A stretch of 64,000 nt of DNA from positions 1-64,000 of the forward strand of contig CACYWW010000024.1 of assembly GCA_902778145.1 (NCBI GenBank), given 5' to 3'. Below are positions 42,175 to 50,556 of the stretch, piece after piece. How positions within the stretch are numbered: position 1 is the stretch's first letter; each line of letters begins with the position of its first letter. A program made the translations under genes and the position numbers. Source of the stretch: an uncultured Ruminococcus sp. (lineage in GTDB: Bacteria; Bacillota; Clostridia; Oscillospirales; CAG-272). The notes beneath the pieces were generated by a model. That model had not been told where the DNA came from and made no database searches. It saw only the letters and a list, made by a program, of their open reading frames with translations.

Positions 42175-43794
42175 TCAGTTATTTTCGGGCAACTCCCACA
42201 CACCGTCCGTGCACTGTACGACAGGCGATCTTGTGCCGTATGTATCTACCGAACAGTCATGGTATTCGCGGCAGAAATCGTAAAGCGACTGCCACTGCGC
42301 CATCGTTCCGTTATATTTGAAAACGCAGCCCTCCGCGCACTCGAACGAGTACGGGAAGCCTCTGTAATTCATATGTCCGAGACTGCGCGGAAGCTCTACC
42401 TCCCTGACCGTCCTCGATGAATAGATTACCGCGGAATAAACGCCCTCCGGTATGACTATCTTTTCGGCGGCGGACTCTCCCACGTTGAACAGCTCGACCT
42501 TCGTCACTTCCTTATGGTTTATGACCTTCGGGATATTCACGGTCTTTTCGGTGCCCGTGTAGCCGACGATCTCAACGGCGTTCTCCCATTCGCGGTAAAC
42601 AAAACCGTTTTCATCCGTCTTATCCTCCGGCCTTTCGACCGCCTTCACTATCGGGTTGCCCGGAAGTATGCGTCCGGTCTTCTCCATTCTGTAAACGAGC
42701 AGATCGTTGTCGAGCAGCATGAAGTGATCCTTGCAGACGCCCAGAAGCATCACGTCGAAGCCTTCTCTGCCTGCGACCACAGTATGCTCGCCCGTTCCGT
42801 CGATGTTCATGGCGCAAAGCTCGCTGTCGCCTTTGATGTAGTATACCGTGTCGCCGCAGATGTTGAAAGGCTTGTCTTCGTCAATCACGAGCTCTCCGAT
42901 CCGCTCTCCGGTCTTCACGTCATATACCTGTATGCGGTCGTCTTTTTCCTCCTCAACGATCAGGACGCGGCCCTGGGTAACGTATGCGCCGTGGATGCCG
43001 GTCGTTATCGGTACGACATCCTCGCACTTACCGCCGGAAAGCGGCGTGCGGAAGATGCCGAAAGGCTCCTCATACTCGCCGCCGAGCTTGAAGAAGTAGA
43101 CGTATCCGTCCTCGACGCATATGATCTCCGTGGGATCCGTCGTACCGAGATCGGGTTCGAACCGGCTCACGCCGCCCGTTGCGAGATCCACCTGAAAATA
43201 CTCGTACGTCATCCCGTCTTCCGTCACGTTGACTTTCTGTTTATACAGCTTTCCGTCGGATATGTTGTACGAGTTGGCCCGCGACTTTCTGTTGCTGCCG
43301 CTGATGACCGGCGAATACTCTCCGGATCTCATATCCAGACGGTACAGGGACGTTCCTTTCCCTATGCCTATACCGTCCTTCATCTCGAAATAAAGGTTTT
43401 CACCGTACGGGATGAGACCGAAAACCGTGGTCTGAGATATCCCGTCGTACAGGTGCTTCGGAAGCGAGAGCAGAAGCGTCGCCGTTTCCTCGCCGTCCTT
43501 TATGCGGTAGATATCGTCCGTGTCGAACTCTCCGGTCAGCTTCCCGTTGCCGAGCATGCCATCCGATACGAAGTAGGTGTAGCCATCGGCGTACGCGACC
43601 CTGCCGGACGTTGACAGCATATTGGTGTTGTTTTCGCTCGCTCCGTGCGGCGCGGGTGTGTTTTGTCCTCCGCCGGACGTTGTTTCGGGTGCGGCGCTCC
43701 CGGGCGCCGTTGTCTCATTGTCCGCTCCGCGTCTGCACGCGAAAAGCGATAACGCGATGATAACCGATAGTAAAACAGCCGTGATCTTTTTCAT
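42175..43794 (-). CDS. Lipoprotein with beta-propeller-like and leucine-rich repeat regions
   Basis: A 539-residue surface lipoprotein. The signal peptide ends LSLFAC with Cys20 lipidated, followed by a Thr/Pro/Gly linker. Residues about 60-390 are repeated beta units (ADGYTYFVSDGMLG, YGENLYFEMKDG, VEDGYVYFFKLGG, CGDTVYYIKGDSEL) resembling DUF5050 or propeller-type folds. Residues about 400-510 resemble BspA-type leucine-rich repeats (VNIPKVINHKEVTKVELFNV, KIVIPEGVYSAVIY, EVELPRSL). Binding partners are unknown. A good promoter stands 55 bases upstream. CGGAGGAG precedes the ATG. Confidence 0.8.
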   Translation of the reverse strand: MKKITAVLLSVIIALSLFACRRGADNETTAPGSAAPETTSGGGQNTPAPHGASENNTNMLSTSGRVAYADGYTYFVSDGMLGNGKLTGEFDTDDIYRIKDGEETATLLLSLPKHLYDGISQTTVFGLIPYGENLYFEMKDGIGIGKGTSLYRLDMRSGEYSPVISGSNRKSRANSYNISDGKLYKQKVNVTEDGMTYEYFQVDLATGGVSRFEPDLGTTDPTEIICVEDGYVYFFKLGGEYEEPFGIFRTPLSGGKCEDVVPITTGIHGAYVTQGRVLIVEEEKDDRIQVYDVKTGERIGELVIDEDKPFNICGDTVYYIKGDSELCAMNIDGTGEHTVVAGREGFDVMLLGVCKDHFMLLDNDLLVYRMEKTGRILPGNPIVKAVERPEDKTDENGFVYREWENAVEIVGYTGTEKTVNIPKVINHKEVTKVELFNVGESAAEKIVIPEGVYSAVIYSSRTVREVELPRSLGHMNYRGFPYSFECAEGCVFKYNGTMAQWQSLYDFCREYHDCSVDTYGTRSPVVQCTDGVWELPENN

Positions 43795-43847
43795 TTTCTC
43801 CTCCGGATTTTTGATAATGCTGTGACTTGATGATATTACATAATTAC

Positions 43848-43876
43848 ATTATATTCCGGGATTGTAAATATTTCAA
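43848..43876 (-). promoter_or_regulatory. SigA-type promoter of the 42175-43794 lipoprotein
   Basis: On the minus strand TTGAAA, 17 bases, TATAAT, just downstream of the terminator of the orphan transcription unit. Confidence 0.72.
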
Positions 43877-43890
43877 GAGTCCGGGCGCGG

Positions 43891-43941
43891 AAAAACAAAA
43901 AAATGTGAGCCGCTGCACCGGGTGGCGGGTACTGCGGCTCA
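43891..43941 (-). terminator. Terminator of the orphan transcription unit
   Basis: TGAGCCGC / GCGGCTCA stem enclosing about 20 bases, followed on the minus strand by TTTTTTTGTTTTT. Confidence 0.75.
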
Positions 43942-43972
43942 AGCGTCGACGGCGTTTCCGGGTATGGTCCGG

Positions 43973-44056
43973 TCAGCTCAGATAACGGCCGCCCGCCGCG
44001 GACACGGCATTTTCGGAGTCTTCCAGTCCGGCGGCGCTGTCCCATAAAGTTAGCAT
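43973..44056 (-). CDS. Possible 27-residue peptide in the orphan unit
   Basis: An ATG inside the downstream palindrome (44054-44056) opens a frame of 27 codons: it begins MLTLWDSAAGLEDSENAV and ends AAGGRYLS. The composition is protein-like (acidic, Ala/Gly/Ser-rich), but there is no clear ribosome binding site, so translation is doubtful. Too short for family assignment. Confidence 0.25.
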   Translation of the reverse strand: MLTLWDSAAGLEDSENAVSAAGGRYLS

Positions 44057-44064
44057 TTGCTAAC
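44049..44064. promoter_or_regulatory. Operator-like palindrome, downstream copy
   Basis: GTTAGCATTTGCTAAC, perfect seven-base arms. It lies about 35-50 bases into the predicted transcript and contains the ATG of the small frame. Confidence 0.6.
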
Positions 44065-44080
44065 TCAGGTGTCAAAAAGT

Positions 44081-44100
44081 CGGTTAGCGTTTGCTAACCG
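44081..44100. promoter_or_regulatory. Operator-like palindrome at the transcription start
   Basis: Perfect arms CGGTTAGC and GCTAACCG around GTTT. It abuts the predicted start site of the promoter at 44106-44134, an ideal place for a repressor. The TTAGC / GCTAA core resembles sites of DtxR-like metal-dependent repressors. Confidence 0.65.
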
Positions 44101-44105
44101 AGATA

Positions 44106-44134
44106 ATACTACCATATTTTTTCCGTTTTGTCAA
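44106..44134 (-). promoter_or_regulatory. Promoter of the orphan transcription unit
   Basis: On the minus strand TTGACA, 17 bases, TAGTAT. It lies just behind the stop of the radical SAM gene and reads toward the palindromes. Confidence 0.72.
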
Positions 44135-44143
44135 GTGTTTTTT

Positions 44144-44764
44144 TCAAATTTCCGGGATCTTGTAGTCAAAAAGGTCGAGATCCGTGATGCCGATGCTCTC
44201 AAGATATGCGGCGCTCCTTTTCCTGCCATCCTCCGTATTGAAGCCCGGAATGAGCGGCAGACGCACCGTTATCCGCCCGGCGCCTGCCAGTGATAAAAGC
44301 AATTTCAGATTATCAAGCGCCTTGTTCACGTCGCCGCCGGTATACGCGCGGTATATCGACGGATCCGTGTCTTTCACGTCGACGAAAAAGTGATCGACCG
44401 CCCGGGCGGCGGTCTTTACGCTGTCTTCGGGAACGTAAAGCGAAGTCTCGGCGTAAATATGCCATTCCGCCGGGATGATCCCGCGGAATTCGGCTATGAA
44501 ATCGGCGTGCAGGAGCGGTTCCCCGCCTCCGAACGTGACGCCGCCGCCGGTCGCGGAATAGTACAGACCGTCCTTTTTCACGCGGTCGTACAGCTCGGCA
44601 GGCGTCAGATTTTTTTCGCATCCGAAAGACTTGCTCGGCTGATTGATACAGTATCTGCAGTCGAGCGGACAGCCCTGCGCGGCGACAAGCGCGGTCACGC
44701 CCGTGCCGTCCGTCGCCATTCTCAGACGGCTTATCTTCCAGAGCGGGAACGTGATATCACTCAA
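44144..44764 (-). CDS. Radical SAM protein (activase-like)
   Basis: A 206-residue radical SAM enzyme with the cluster motif CPLDCRYC (Cys32, Cys36, Cys39), VTFGGGEPLLH at about 74-84, AETSLYVP, VDVKDTDPSIY and VRLPLIPGFN. The short size and layout resemble glycyl-radical-enzyme activases, but the second iron-sulfur insert of many activases is missing and no glycyl radical enzyme is nearby. Its start overlaps by eight bases the end of a gene for a Cys-rich membrane protein, a pairing I associate with other anaerobes. The substrate is unknown; modification of the partner protein or of a redox protein is possible. Confidence 0.85.
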   Translation of the reverse strand: MSDITFPLWKISRLRMATDGTGVTALVAAQGCPLDCRYCINQPSKSFGCEKNLTPAELYDRVKKDGLYYSATGGGVTFGGGEPLLHADFIAEFRGIIPAEWHIYAETSLYVPEDSVKTAARAVDHFFVDVKDTDPSIYRAYTGGDVNKALDNLKLLLSLAGAGRITVRLPLIPGFNTEDGRKRSAAYLESIGITDLDLFDYKIPEI

Positions 44765-45371
44765 GGTCTTCGTCGTACGGAGCGGCTATTTTACCCATAA
44801 GCGCCGGTTCTTCGGGTTCTTTTACCTCCGGCGTTTCGGGCTCCGTCTCCGTTTCTTCGGTCGACTTACCGGAAAGCTCCTCAGGCCATTCCGGCATAGG
44901 TTCTCCCATCAGTACTTCCTCGACGGTCATGCCACCCATAATGACGTGGTCTCCGTCGATCGTGAGAGCCGATCCGTCGTCGAGTATCTCTCCCGGAAGC
45001 TCAAGCGTCCCGGTCTCGCCTTCCGTGCTTTGGGGCGCCTCGGTCGCCTGATCCGACGTTGTCTGACCGTTGTTCCCACCGGCAGCGGGGACGTCTCCCT
45101 GAAGCGCGTACGGCTGAGGCGCGCAGCCCGACACTGTCAGCGCTATACCGGCGGCCACGCCGGCGAGCGCCACGTTCAGACCGAGCTTTCTGCGTTCTTC
45201 GAGCTTTTTCTCAAGCTCCCTTACTTCCGCCTCGCATTTCGGACATGTGCCTAAGCAGTCCCCTTTGTGAGGACATTCCTCTATGATCCAGTCTATGCCG
45301 TTGTTTTTCGCTATTTCCGCACGGACCTGTTTTAAGATCCTGCACTTTTCTTTTCCGTAGTACTTTCTCAT
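44757..45371 (-). CDS. Cys-motif membrane protein paired with radical SAM enzyme
   Basis: A 204-residue protein. Residues 1-62 are cytoplasmic and basic, containing ECPHKGDCLGTCPKCEAE with Cys33, Cys39, Cys43 and Cys46, a set suited to an iron-sulfur cluster or zinc. A coiled coil (VRELEKKLEERRKLG) and one membrane helix (about 65-82) follow, then a low-complexity exterior rich in Glu, Thr and Pro. The Cys motif with the helix behind it recurs in Clostridia and Bacteroidota, from memory, often beside a radical SAM gene. AAAGGAGG precedes the ATG at 45371. Eight more codons are open upstream but have no good start signal. Confidence 0.72.
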   Translation of the reverse strand: MRKYYGKEKCRILKQVRAEIAKNNGIDWIIEECPHKGDCLGTCPKCEAEVRELEKKLEERRKLGLNVALAGVAAGIALTVSGCAPQPYALQGDVPAAGGNNGQTTSDQATEAPQSTEGETGTLELPGEILDDGSALTIDGDHVIMGGMTVEEVLMGEPMPEWPEELSGKSTEETETEPETPEVKEPEEPALMGKIAAPYDEDLE

Positions 45372-45454
45372 TTGACGCCTCCTTTGTTTGTTCACTGTGT
45401 TAGACGCGCTTATTCCGTATTTTCTTACAATAAAATGTGAGAATTTACATATTG

Positions 45455-46306
45455 TTAATTAATTTCCGCCACGGCTTCCGGTACCGCCGCCGCGGGCTCC
45501 GCTTCGGACTCGGGCTCCGTCTTGCGCTTCACCGATTTCCAGATAAAACCGCGGTATGAGCTCCCGTTTGCCGCCGCGCGTACTATCCTGTTGCTTATAT
45601 TGCTCTTCGTCTCCGCGGAAACGGTGGCTTTTTCTGGCAGCTCGGAGATTATCCAGTCAGCCGCCTTGCCGTAGGAAGCGAACGCGAAGGTCTCGCTGCC
45701 GGAGCTCGCGGTGACGTGAGGGTTCCTGACCTGCTCCGGCTGATGCTTCACCTCGGGCTTCGCCGGTCTGACGTACTCCGGGAACGGGCATTCCTCGAGC
45801 TGAAGTCCCTCGGATCTCTCCATGATCTGCTTTAAAAGCTTCGCGTCGGCGAGCGCGTTATGGTTCTGCGCTCCCTTCGCGCCGAAATAATCCGAAAGCT
45901 TGTAAAGCGATACCGTCTGATTAGTCTTGAAGATCTCGGACATGGCGGGCGAAACGTCGACCAGACTGCTGTATATAAGTCCGAGCATGCACTGCGCCTT
46001 GAACGACGTGACGTGTCTCATAGTCATCTTCACAAATCTGCCGTCGCAGTTGCCGTAGCAGTAGAACTGTACGCTCTCGGATTTGTCTATGTAGTCGTAC
46101 ATACGCTCAAAAACGTCGTCCGCGTCGTCCGCGCGTCTGAGCTCCGAGGATGTTATCCCCGTCAGCTCCGTGATGAATCCGGTCATTTTTCTCATACTGT
46201 GAGGCCTGACGAGCGAATAGAACTCCCTTCCGTTCTCGTTTATGCAGCCGACGGAGATTATCTCCTGATCGAACTGCGTTGCCTCAAAATCCACGTAATA
46301 CTTCAT
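45455..46306 (-). CDS. DEDDh 3'-5' exonuclease-like protein
   Basis: A 283-residue soluble protein. The N-terminal two-thirds is a DnaQ-like exonuclease fold with the DEDDh residues in VDFEAT (Asp6, Glu8), YGNCDGRF, and the His and Asp of HNALADAKLL. A linker follows and a C-terminal helical domain of about 80 residues (FASYGKAADWIISELPEKAT, NISNRIVRAAANGSSYRGF). The substrate (DNA or RNA) is not clear. The proximity of RecG and the macro-domain gene on the same transcript hints at nucleic acid repair or turnover. Confidence 0.82.
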   Translation of the reverse strand: MKYYVDFEATQFDQEIISVGCINENGREFYSLVRPHSMRKMTGFITELTGITSSELRRADDADDVFERMYDYIDKSESVQFYCYGNCDGRFVKMTMRHVTSFKAQCMLGLIYSSLVDVSPAMSEIFKTNQTVSLYKLSDYFGAKGAQNHNALADAKLLKQIMERSEGLQLEECPFPEYVRPAKPEVKHQPEQVRNPHVTASSGSETFAFASYGKAADWIISELPEKATVSAETKSNISNRIVRAAANGSSYRGFIWKSVKRKTEPESEAEPAAAVPEAVAEIN

Positions 46307-46320
46307 TTCCTGTTTCTTCC

Positions 46321-47358
46321 TTACACTCCGAGCAGATTCTGATCGAACGCAAACAGCGCTTCATTGATGCTGAATATGTCGTAGTTTTTATTCTTTATAA
46401 AATATTCAACGATAAGGTCTCTTTTGTCGCTTTTCGAAAGCGTATACCCCGCCTTTTCGAGCAGGCTCTGCGTCTCGTCGAGCGAGAGCCGCAAAGCGAT
46501 GCAGAACGAGAGCGCCGTGCTCTTCTTCGGTCTGTAATCCGGTGACGATCTGATCTTTGAAAACAGCTTCCGGTCGACGTTTGCGCGTTTATAACACTGT
46601 ACGTCCGTCATACCGCTTTTGTCTATAAGATCGAGCAGGGTCTCCGAAAACCCGCGGTCGACGTTCTTTATGTAATCGTCAAGCGACTGCTCCGCCGGCT
46701 CACATTCGTACGCTTCCGGTGCCGCAACGCTGCCGAGCATCGGCGCGGCGGACTTCATCCTCGCCTTTTTTCGGGTATCCGGTCTCATTAAGGCGTCATA
46801 CGCGAAAACGTTGTACGCTCCCCGTTCTCTTCCCGTGATCTGCGGCTTTATCTCGTTGTCGCTTATGTACTGTTTTACGTCACCGAACAGATTTTCAATA
46901 TACGAATAGGACGGCCGATCGTAAATTACGAGCGTGATATCGGCGTCGTTCCGCTCTATGAACGCGCGGCAGGCGCCGATCGCCGCCGAAAACGCGGCTC
47001 CGACGGGAAATCCGTTCGCGCCCGCGCCGATCAGCGGAAGCGCGATCCTGTCACAGCCGTGCTCCGAGGCGCACAGAAGCGCCGAGTATACGCACGCCTC
47101 AAGATTTTTTTCGTTGTTCCCGTTATACCGCGGCACGTACGTGAAGACGGCGGCGGGGCGATCCGCTCCGTTTTCGACATAGACCGGAAAGCGACCGGTC
47201 CTTTCATATTCCGAAGCCGCCTTCAGCCGAAGCTCCGGACAGGCGCCGAACAATGATGCCTCGACGTTGCCGCCGCCCGATAATGAAATATCCGTCGGTA
47301 CGGCGAAGGCGTCGCATTCCACGCGCGTTATATCGGCTCTTATAAAAGAAAGCGGCAT
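46321..47358 (-). CDS. Macro domain protein with C-terminal helical DNA-binding-like domain
   Basis: A 345-residue protein. Residues 1-165 form a macro domain (MPLSFIRADITRVECDAFAV, LSGGGNVEASLFGAC, LPLIGAGANGFPVGAA), a fold that binds or hydrolyses ADP-ribose. A linker (165-225) leads to a C-terminal helical domain with YKRANVDRKLFSKIRS, PKKSTALSFCIALRL and a final region NYDIFSINEALFAF. From memory, this C-terminal module recurs in clostridial macro-domain proteins and looks XRE-like. The stop is 14 bases from the exonuclease start and the ATG one base from the recG stop. Confidence 0.82.
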   Translation of the reverse strand: MPLSFIRADITRVECDAFAVPTDISLSGGGNVEASLFGACPELRLKAASEYERTGRFPVYVENGADRPAAVFTYVPRYNGNNEKNLEACVYSALLCASEHGCDRIALPLIGAGANGFPVGAAFSAAIGACRAFIERNDADITLVIYDRPSYSYIENLFGDVKQYISDNEIKPQITGRERGAYNVFAYDALMRPDTRKKARMKSAAPMLGSVAAPEAYECEPAEQSLDDYIKNVDRGFSETLLDLIDKSGMTDVQCYKRANVDRKLFSKIRSSPDYRPKKSTALSFCIALRLSLDETQSLLEKAGYTLSKSDKRDLIVEYFIKNKNYDIFSINEALFAFDQNLLGV

Positions 47359-47359
47359 G

Positions 47360-49414
47360 TTATTTCACCCCCAGATACTTTTCCGCGGCGTCCACCGCGC
47401 GGTAAAGGAGACGCGCGTCGTCAAGCGCGCCCGCCATACGGAGCTTCAGAGCGCCGTGCTGACGGATCTTCTCGTCGTTTTCTCTTATGAAATCGCCGGG
47501 TCCTCTCTGCTTCAGGTCGAATTCCGCGATCTTGTAGCCGTTGTTCTCCTGCTCCATTATACGGAGCCTCGCGGCGGCGGTATCCCCGGGGTCGTCAGCC
47601 ATGAGTATGCAGTATGAGGCGTACTTCCCTCGTCCGACGCGCCCTCTCAGCTGATGAAGCTGAGAAAGTCCGAAATACTCCGCGTCCTCTATCAGCATAA
47701 CGGTCGCGTTCGGCACGTTTATACCGACCTCGATGACGGTCGTCGACACGAGGATATCGAGCTCGTTTTTCTCGAACGCGCTCATCACGGCGTTCTTCTC
47801 CGCGCTTTTCATCTTTCCGTGCAGATATCCGACGCGCAGCTCCGGGAACACCTCGGTGCTCAGCGTTTCCGCGTAGTTGACCGCGGCTTTGCGGCGTTTT
47901 ATCTCTTTATCGTAGTTTTCGGCGGAGAAATCCGCGCCGAGCGCCTCAAGCGGGATAAGTCCGTCGTCTCCCGTTTCCTCGACTCCGGGGCATACGATAT
48001 ACGCCTGTCTGCCCTGACCCACCTGATCCTTAATGAATTTATAGACCTTGTCGCGGCTGCTTTCATCGCGGTACGCGGTACGCACCGCGCGTCTGCCGGG
48101 CGGCATCTCGTCTATTACGGATACGTCCAGGTCGCCGAAAAGCACGAGCGCGAGCGTGCGGGGTATCGGCGTCGCGCTCATGACGAGCATATGCGCGCCC
48201 TCTCCCTTTTTCAGAAGCGCCTCACGCTGACCGACGCCGAAGCGGTGCTGTTCGTCACATATCACGAGTCCGAGATTTTTGAAGACGACCTTGTCCGTGA
48301 TCAGCGCGTGCGTGCCTATCACAAGGTCGCATTCGCCGGACAGAAGCTCCTCATATACCGTCTTTTTGTCCTTTGCCGTCGTATCTCCAGTCAGAAGCCT
48401 GACGCGTTTGCCGAATTTTTCAAAAAGTCCGCGGGTGTCGGCGTAATGCTGGCGTGCGAGGATCTCGGTCGGCACCATGAGCGCCGCCTGATACCCGTTC
48501 TCGCAAGCGAGGAACGCGGCGAACTGTGCGCACGCCGTTTTGCCTGATCCTACGTCTCCCGAGACCATACGTCTCATCGGCGCTCTGTCGGCGCCGCCGG
48601 TCATATCGGAATATATCTCGTTCATCACGCGCTTCTGCGCCGACGTCGGTTCAAATCCGAGCGACGCGGCAAAGGGCTTGCAGTCGACGATGTGAAGCGG
48701 TTTGCACCTTTTTTCCTCGTTTTCACGTCTGCGCGTCCTCGCGCTGACGACGAAGCCGAAAAGCTCCTCGAAGGCGAGACGTTTTTTCGCCTCTCCTATC
48801 TGCTCGAGAGATACGGGATGGTGGATCGCGCGCACGGCTTCCGTCCGCGACATAAGACACTCCGACGCGACAACGTCATCAGGAAGATTTTCCGGTAAGA
48901 CCGTGTCCGCACGGTCGATCAGTGATGAAATCAGCTTGTTTATCCTGACAGACGAGAATCCCTCCGTCGCCGGGTAGACCGGATAAAGCGGGAGCAGATC
49001 CTCTCTGTACGGCTCGTAAACCGGCGACGTCATTTCAACGTGTTTGCCGCGGCGGCTGACCTTGCCGTAAAATCTGTACGAGGCGCCGACGGAAAACGTG
49101 TTCCTTATGTAAGTCTGATTGAAGAACGTGATGCTGCAGGCGCCGGTGCCGTCTCCCGCAGGGAGCTTGAACATCGTGAGCCCGCTGCGGGTACGCGCGG
49201 AGGTCGGCGGCGCCATCACCGTCATTATGAGGGAAGCCGTCTCCCCGTCTTCGACGGAGGCGACGGTCTTGACGTTCCCGCGGAATTCATACGCGCGCGG
49301 AAAGTGATACAGAAGATCGCCTACCGTGGCTATCCCCAGCTTGCGGAGCTTTTCCCCAGCAACCTGTCCGACGCCGGAAACGCGTCTGACGTCCGTGTTC
49401 AGATCGACCGTCAT
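47360..49414 (-). CDS. recG: ATP-dependent DNA helicase RecG
   Basis: A 684-residue helicase for regressing stalled replication forks and processing branched recombination intermediates. The N-terminal wedge OB fold follows the start (VGQVAGEKLRKLGIATVGDL). The helicase core has Walker A GDVGSGKT (286-293), ICDEQHRFGVGQRE, VMSATPIPRTLAL, LHGKMKSAEKN, VSTTVIEVGINVPNAT and QLRGRVGRGKYASYC. Length matches the family. GAGAGGA precedes the ATG. It overlaps the upstream membrane protein gene by four bases. Confidence 0.96.
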   Translation of the reverse strand: MTVDLNTDVRRVSGVGQVAGEKLRKLGIATVGDLLYHFPRAYEFRGNVKTVASVEDGETASLIMTVMAPPTSARTRSGLTMFKLPAGDGTGACSITFFNQTYIRNTFSVGASYRFYGKVSRRGKHVEMTSPVYEPYREDLLPLYPVYPATEGFSSVRINKLISSLIDRADTVLPENLPDDVVASECLMSRTEAVRAIHHPVSLEQIGEAKKRLAFEELFGFVVSARTRRRENEEKRCKPLHIVDCKPFAASLGFEPTSAQKRVMNEIYSDMTGGADRAPMRRMVSGDVGSGKTACAQFAAFLACENGYQAALMVPTEILARQHYADTRGLFEKFGKRVRLLTGDTTAKDKKTVYEELLSGECDLVIGTHALITDKVVFKNLGLVICDEQHRFGVGQREALLKKGEGAHMLVMSATPIPRTLALVLFGDLDVSVIDEMPPGRRAVRTAYRDESSRDKVYKFIKDQVGQGRQAYIVCPGVEETGDDGLIPLEALGADFSAENYDKEIKRRKAAVNYAETLSTEVFPELRVGYLHGKMKSAEKNAVMSAFEKNELDILVSTTVIEVGINVPNATVMLIEDAEYFGLSQLHQLRGRVGRGKYASYCILMADDPGDTAAARLRIMEQENNGYKIAEFDLKQRGPGDFIRENDEKIRQHGALKLRMAGALDDARLLYRAVDAAEKYLGVK

Positions 49415-49953
49415 TTTTTGAATATCCTCTCAAATCCGAATCTCCTGCGGAGCTTCAGAGTATACAGCGCCGTCATGAGACCTATTACGTAATCGCACAG
49501 TATGAACGCGACGTTTGCCATCGCTAACGTGACGAAGAACATGACGGAGCCTATGCCGAATATATCGTCGAGCATGGCGAAATGCGAAACTATGAAATAA
49601 AGCAGTATATATCCCGCGTTGAAGTATACGAGCTTAAGAAGATATCCGAGCGGCTTCGGCGGTCTGTCAAAGAACGGCTTGACGATCGGATAAATGCCCA
49701 TAAAGAACACGTAGCAGAGCGGCGTGAACTTGTTCGGAACTATCAGCACGGAAAGCAGGGATACGACGAGATACACGGCAAGCGAGGGCTTTATACCGTA
49801 TTCTATGAAAAGCACGACCGTGAAAAGCACGGTGAGAGCGGCGATCGCGAGATCGAGCACCTGGAACACACTGGAAAGATACAGTATGACCAGCTCCGCG
49901 GCGGAGAAAATTCCGCACAGCGCGATCATCCTGATCCTGTTTTTATTCTTCAT
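49411..49953 (-). CDS. Polytopic membrane protein of unknown function
   Basis: A 180-residue protein with five hydrophobic segments and a basic C-terminus (LKLRRRFGFERIFKK). The starting MKNKNRIRMIALCGIFSAAEL resembles the first helix of small substrate-binding (S) components of energy-coupling transporters, but no clear family match is recognised. It sits between the DnaJ-like and RecG genes with a three-base gap and a four-base overlap. Confidence 0.6.
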   Translation of the reverse strand: MKNKNRIRMIALCGIFSAAELVILYLSSVFQVLDLAIAALTVLFTVVLFIEYGIKPSLAVYLVVSLLSVLIVPNKFTPLCYVFFMGIYPIVKPFFDRPPKPLGYLLKLVYFNAGYILLYFIVSHFAMLDDIFGIGSVMFFVTLAMANVAFILCDYVIGLMTALYTLKLRRRFGFERIFKK

Positions 49954-49956
49954 ATA

Positions 49957-50556
49957 TCACCTGCAGCACATGCATCTGAGACAGCTGAGACAGGCGTACG
50001 CCTGACAGCAGCTTGAGCACAGACCGCATTCATCGCCCGACACGGCGGATCTGTACGTTCCCGTACTGCGGTTTATGTTCATGTTCAGCGTATCGTATAA
50101 CTGTCTGTATTCCTCGTTGTACGGATCCATCGTCACGGCGGTGTTCGCCTCGTTGTACGCGTCGTACACCCAGCCGCGCAGAACGAACACGCACGCGCGC
50201 AGATAATGCCATTCCGCGCCGCGCTCCTCCGTCTGAATGCCGTTCAGCATCGCTTCAGCCTCGTCCGCTCTTCTCTCGTTTATGAGTCTGCGGACGGTCG
50301 CGTAGATGCCCGTTCCGCCCTGGCGGGGTCCGGAGTAGCTCCCGGATGACGACGAGCCGCTCCCGGTGTCGCCTTTTTGTATACGTTCATACGCCGCGTT
50401 TATCTCCTTCATTTTTTCCTCGGCGCGCGCTCTCTGATCCGCGTCTGTGAAATTGTCGGGATGATATTTTTTCGCAAGTGAACGGTACGCTTTTTTTATT
50501 TCGTCGTCGGAGGCTCCGCGGGCAACGCCCAGCACCTCATACGGATCTCTTTCCAT
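49957..50556 (-). CDS. DnaJ-domain protein with Cys-rich C-terminus
   Basis: A 199-residue co-chaperone-like protein. Residues 5-62 are a J domain with the HPD motif (His32-Pro-Asp) and preceding [12 protein letters not shown] Gly/Ser linker (about 63-82) and a TPR-like helical region (about 85-160) follow. The last 25 residues are Cys-rich ([20 protein letters not shown]) and could bind metal or be lipid-modified. It is not DnaJ itself, lacking the central zinc-finger region. Its start lies within the end of the DUF5685 gene (20-base overlap). Confidence 0.85.
   Translation of the reverse strand: MERDPYEVLGVARGASDDEIKKAYRSLAKKYHPDNFTDADQRARAEEKMKEINAAYERIQKGDTGSGSSSSGSYSGPRQGGTGIYATVRRLINERRADEAEAMLNGIQTEERGAEWHYLRACVFVLRGWVYDAYNEANTAVTMDPYNEEYRQLYDTLNMNINRSTGTYRSAVSGDECGLCSSCCQAYACLSCLRCMCCR

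Larger units (their letters stand above)
43891..44100 (-). ncRNA. Candidate small RNA or small-protein transcript
   Basis: A complete transcription unit without a normal gene: a strong promoter (44106-44134), two related palindromes in the first 50 bases, about 200 bases of transcribed sequence, and an intrinsic terminator at 43891-43941. The only small frame that looks like protein is 43973-44056. No known RNA family was recognised. Confidence 0.45.

Noticed and set aside
43836..44075. A 79-codon frame across the orphan transcription unit
   Set aside because: It runs through the terminator hairpin and its T-run, and its Arg/Pro-rich product does not look like protein.
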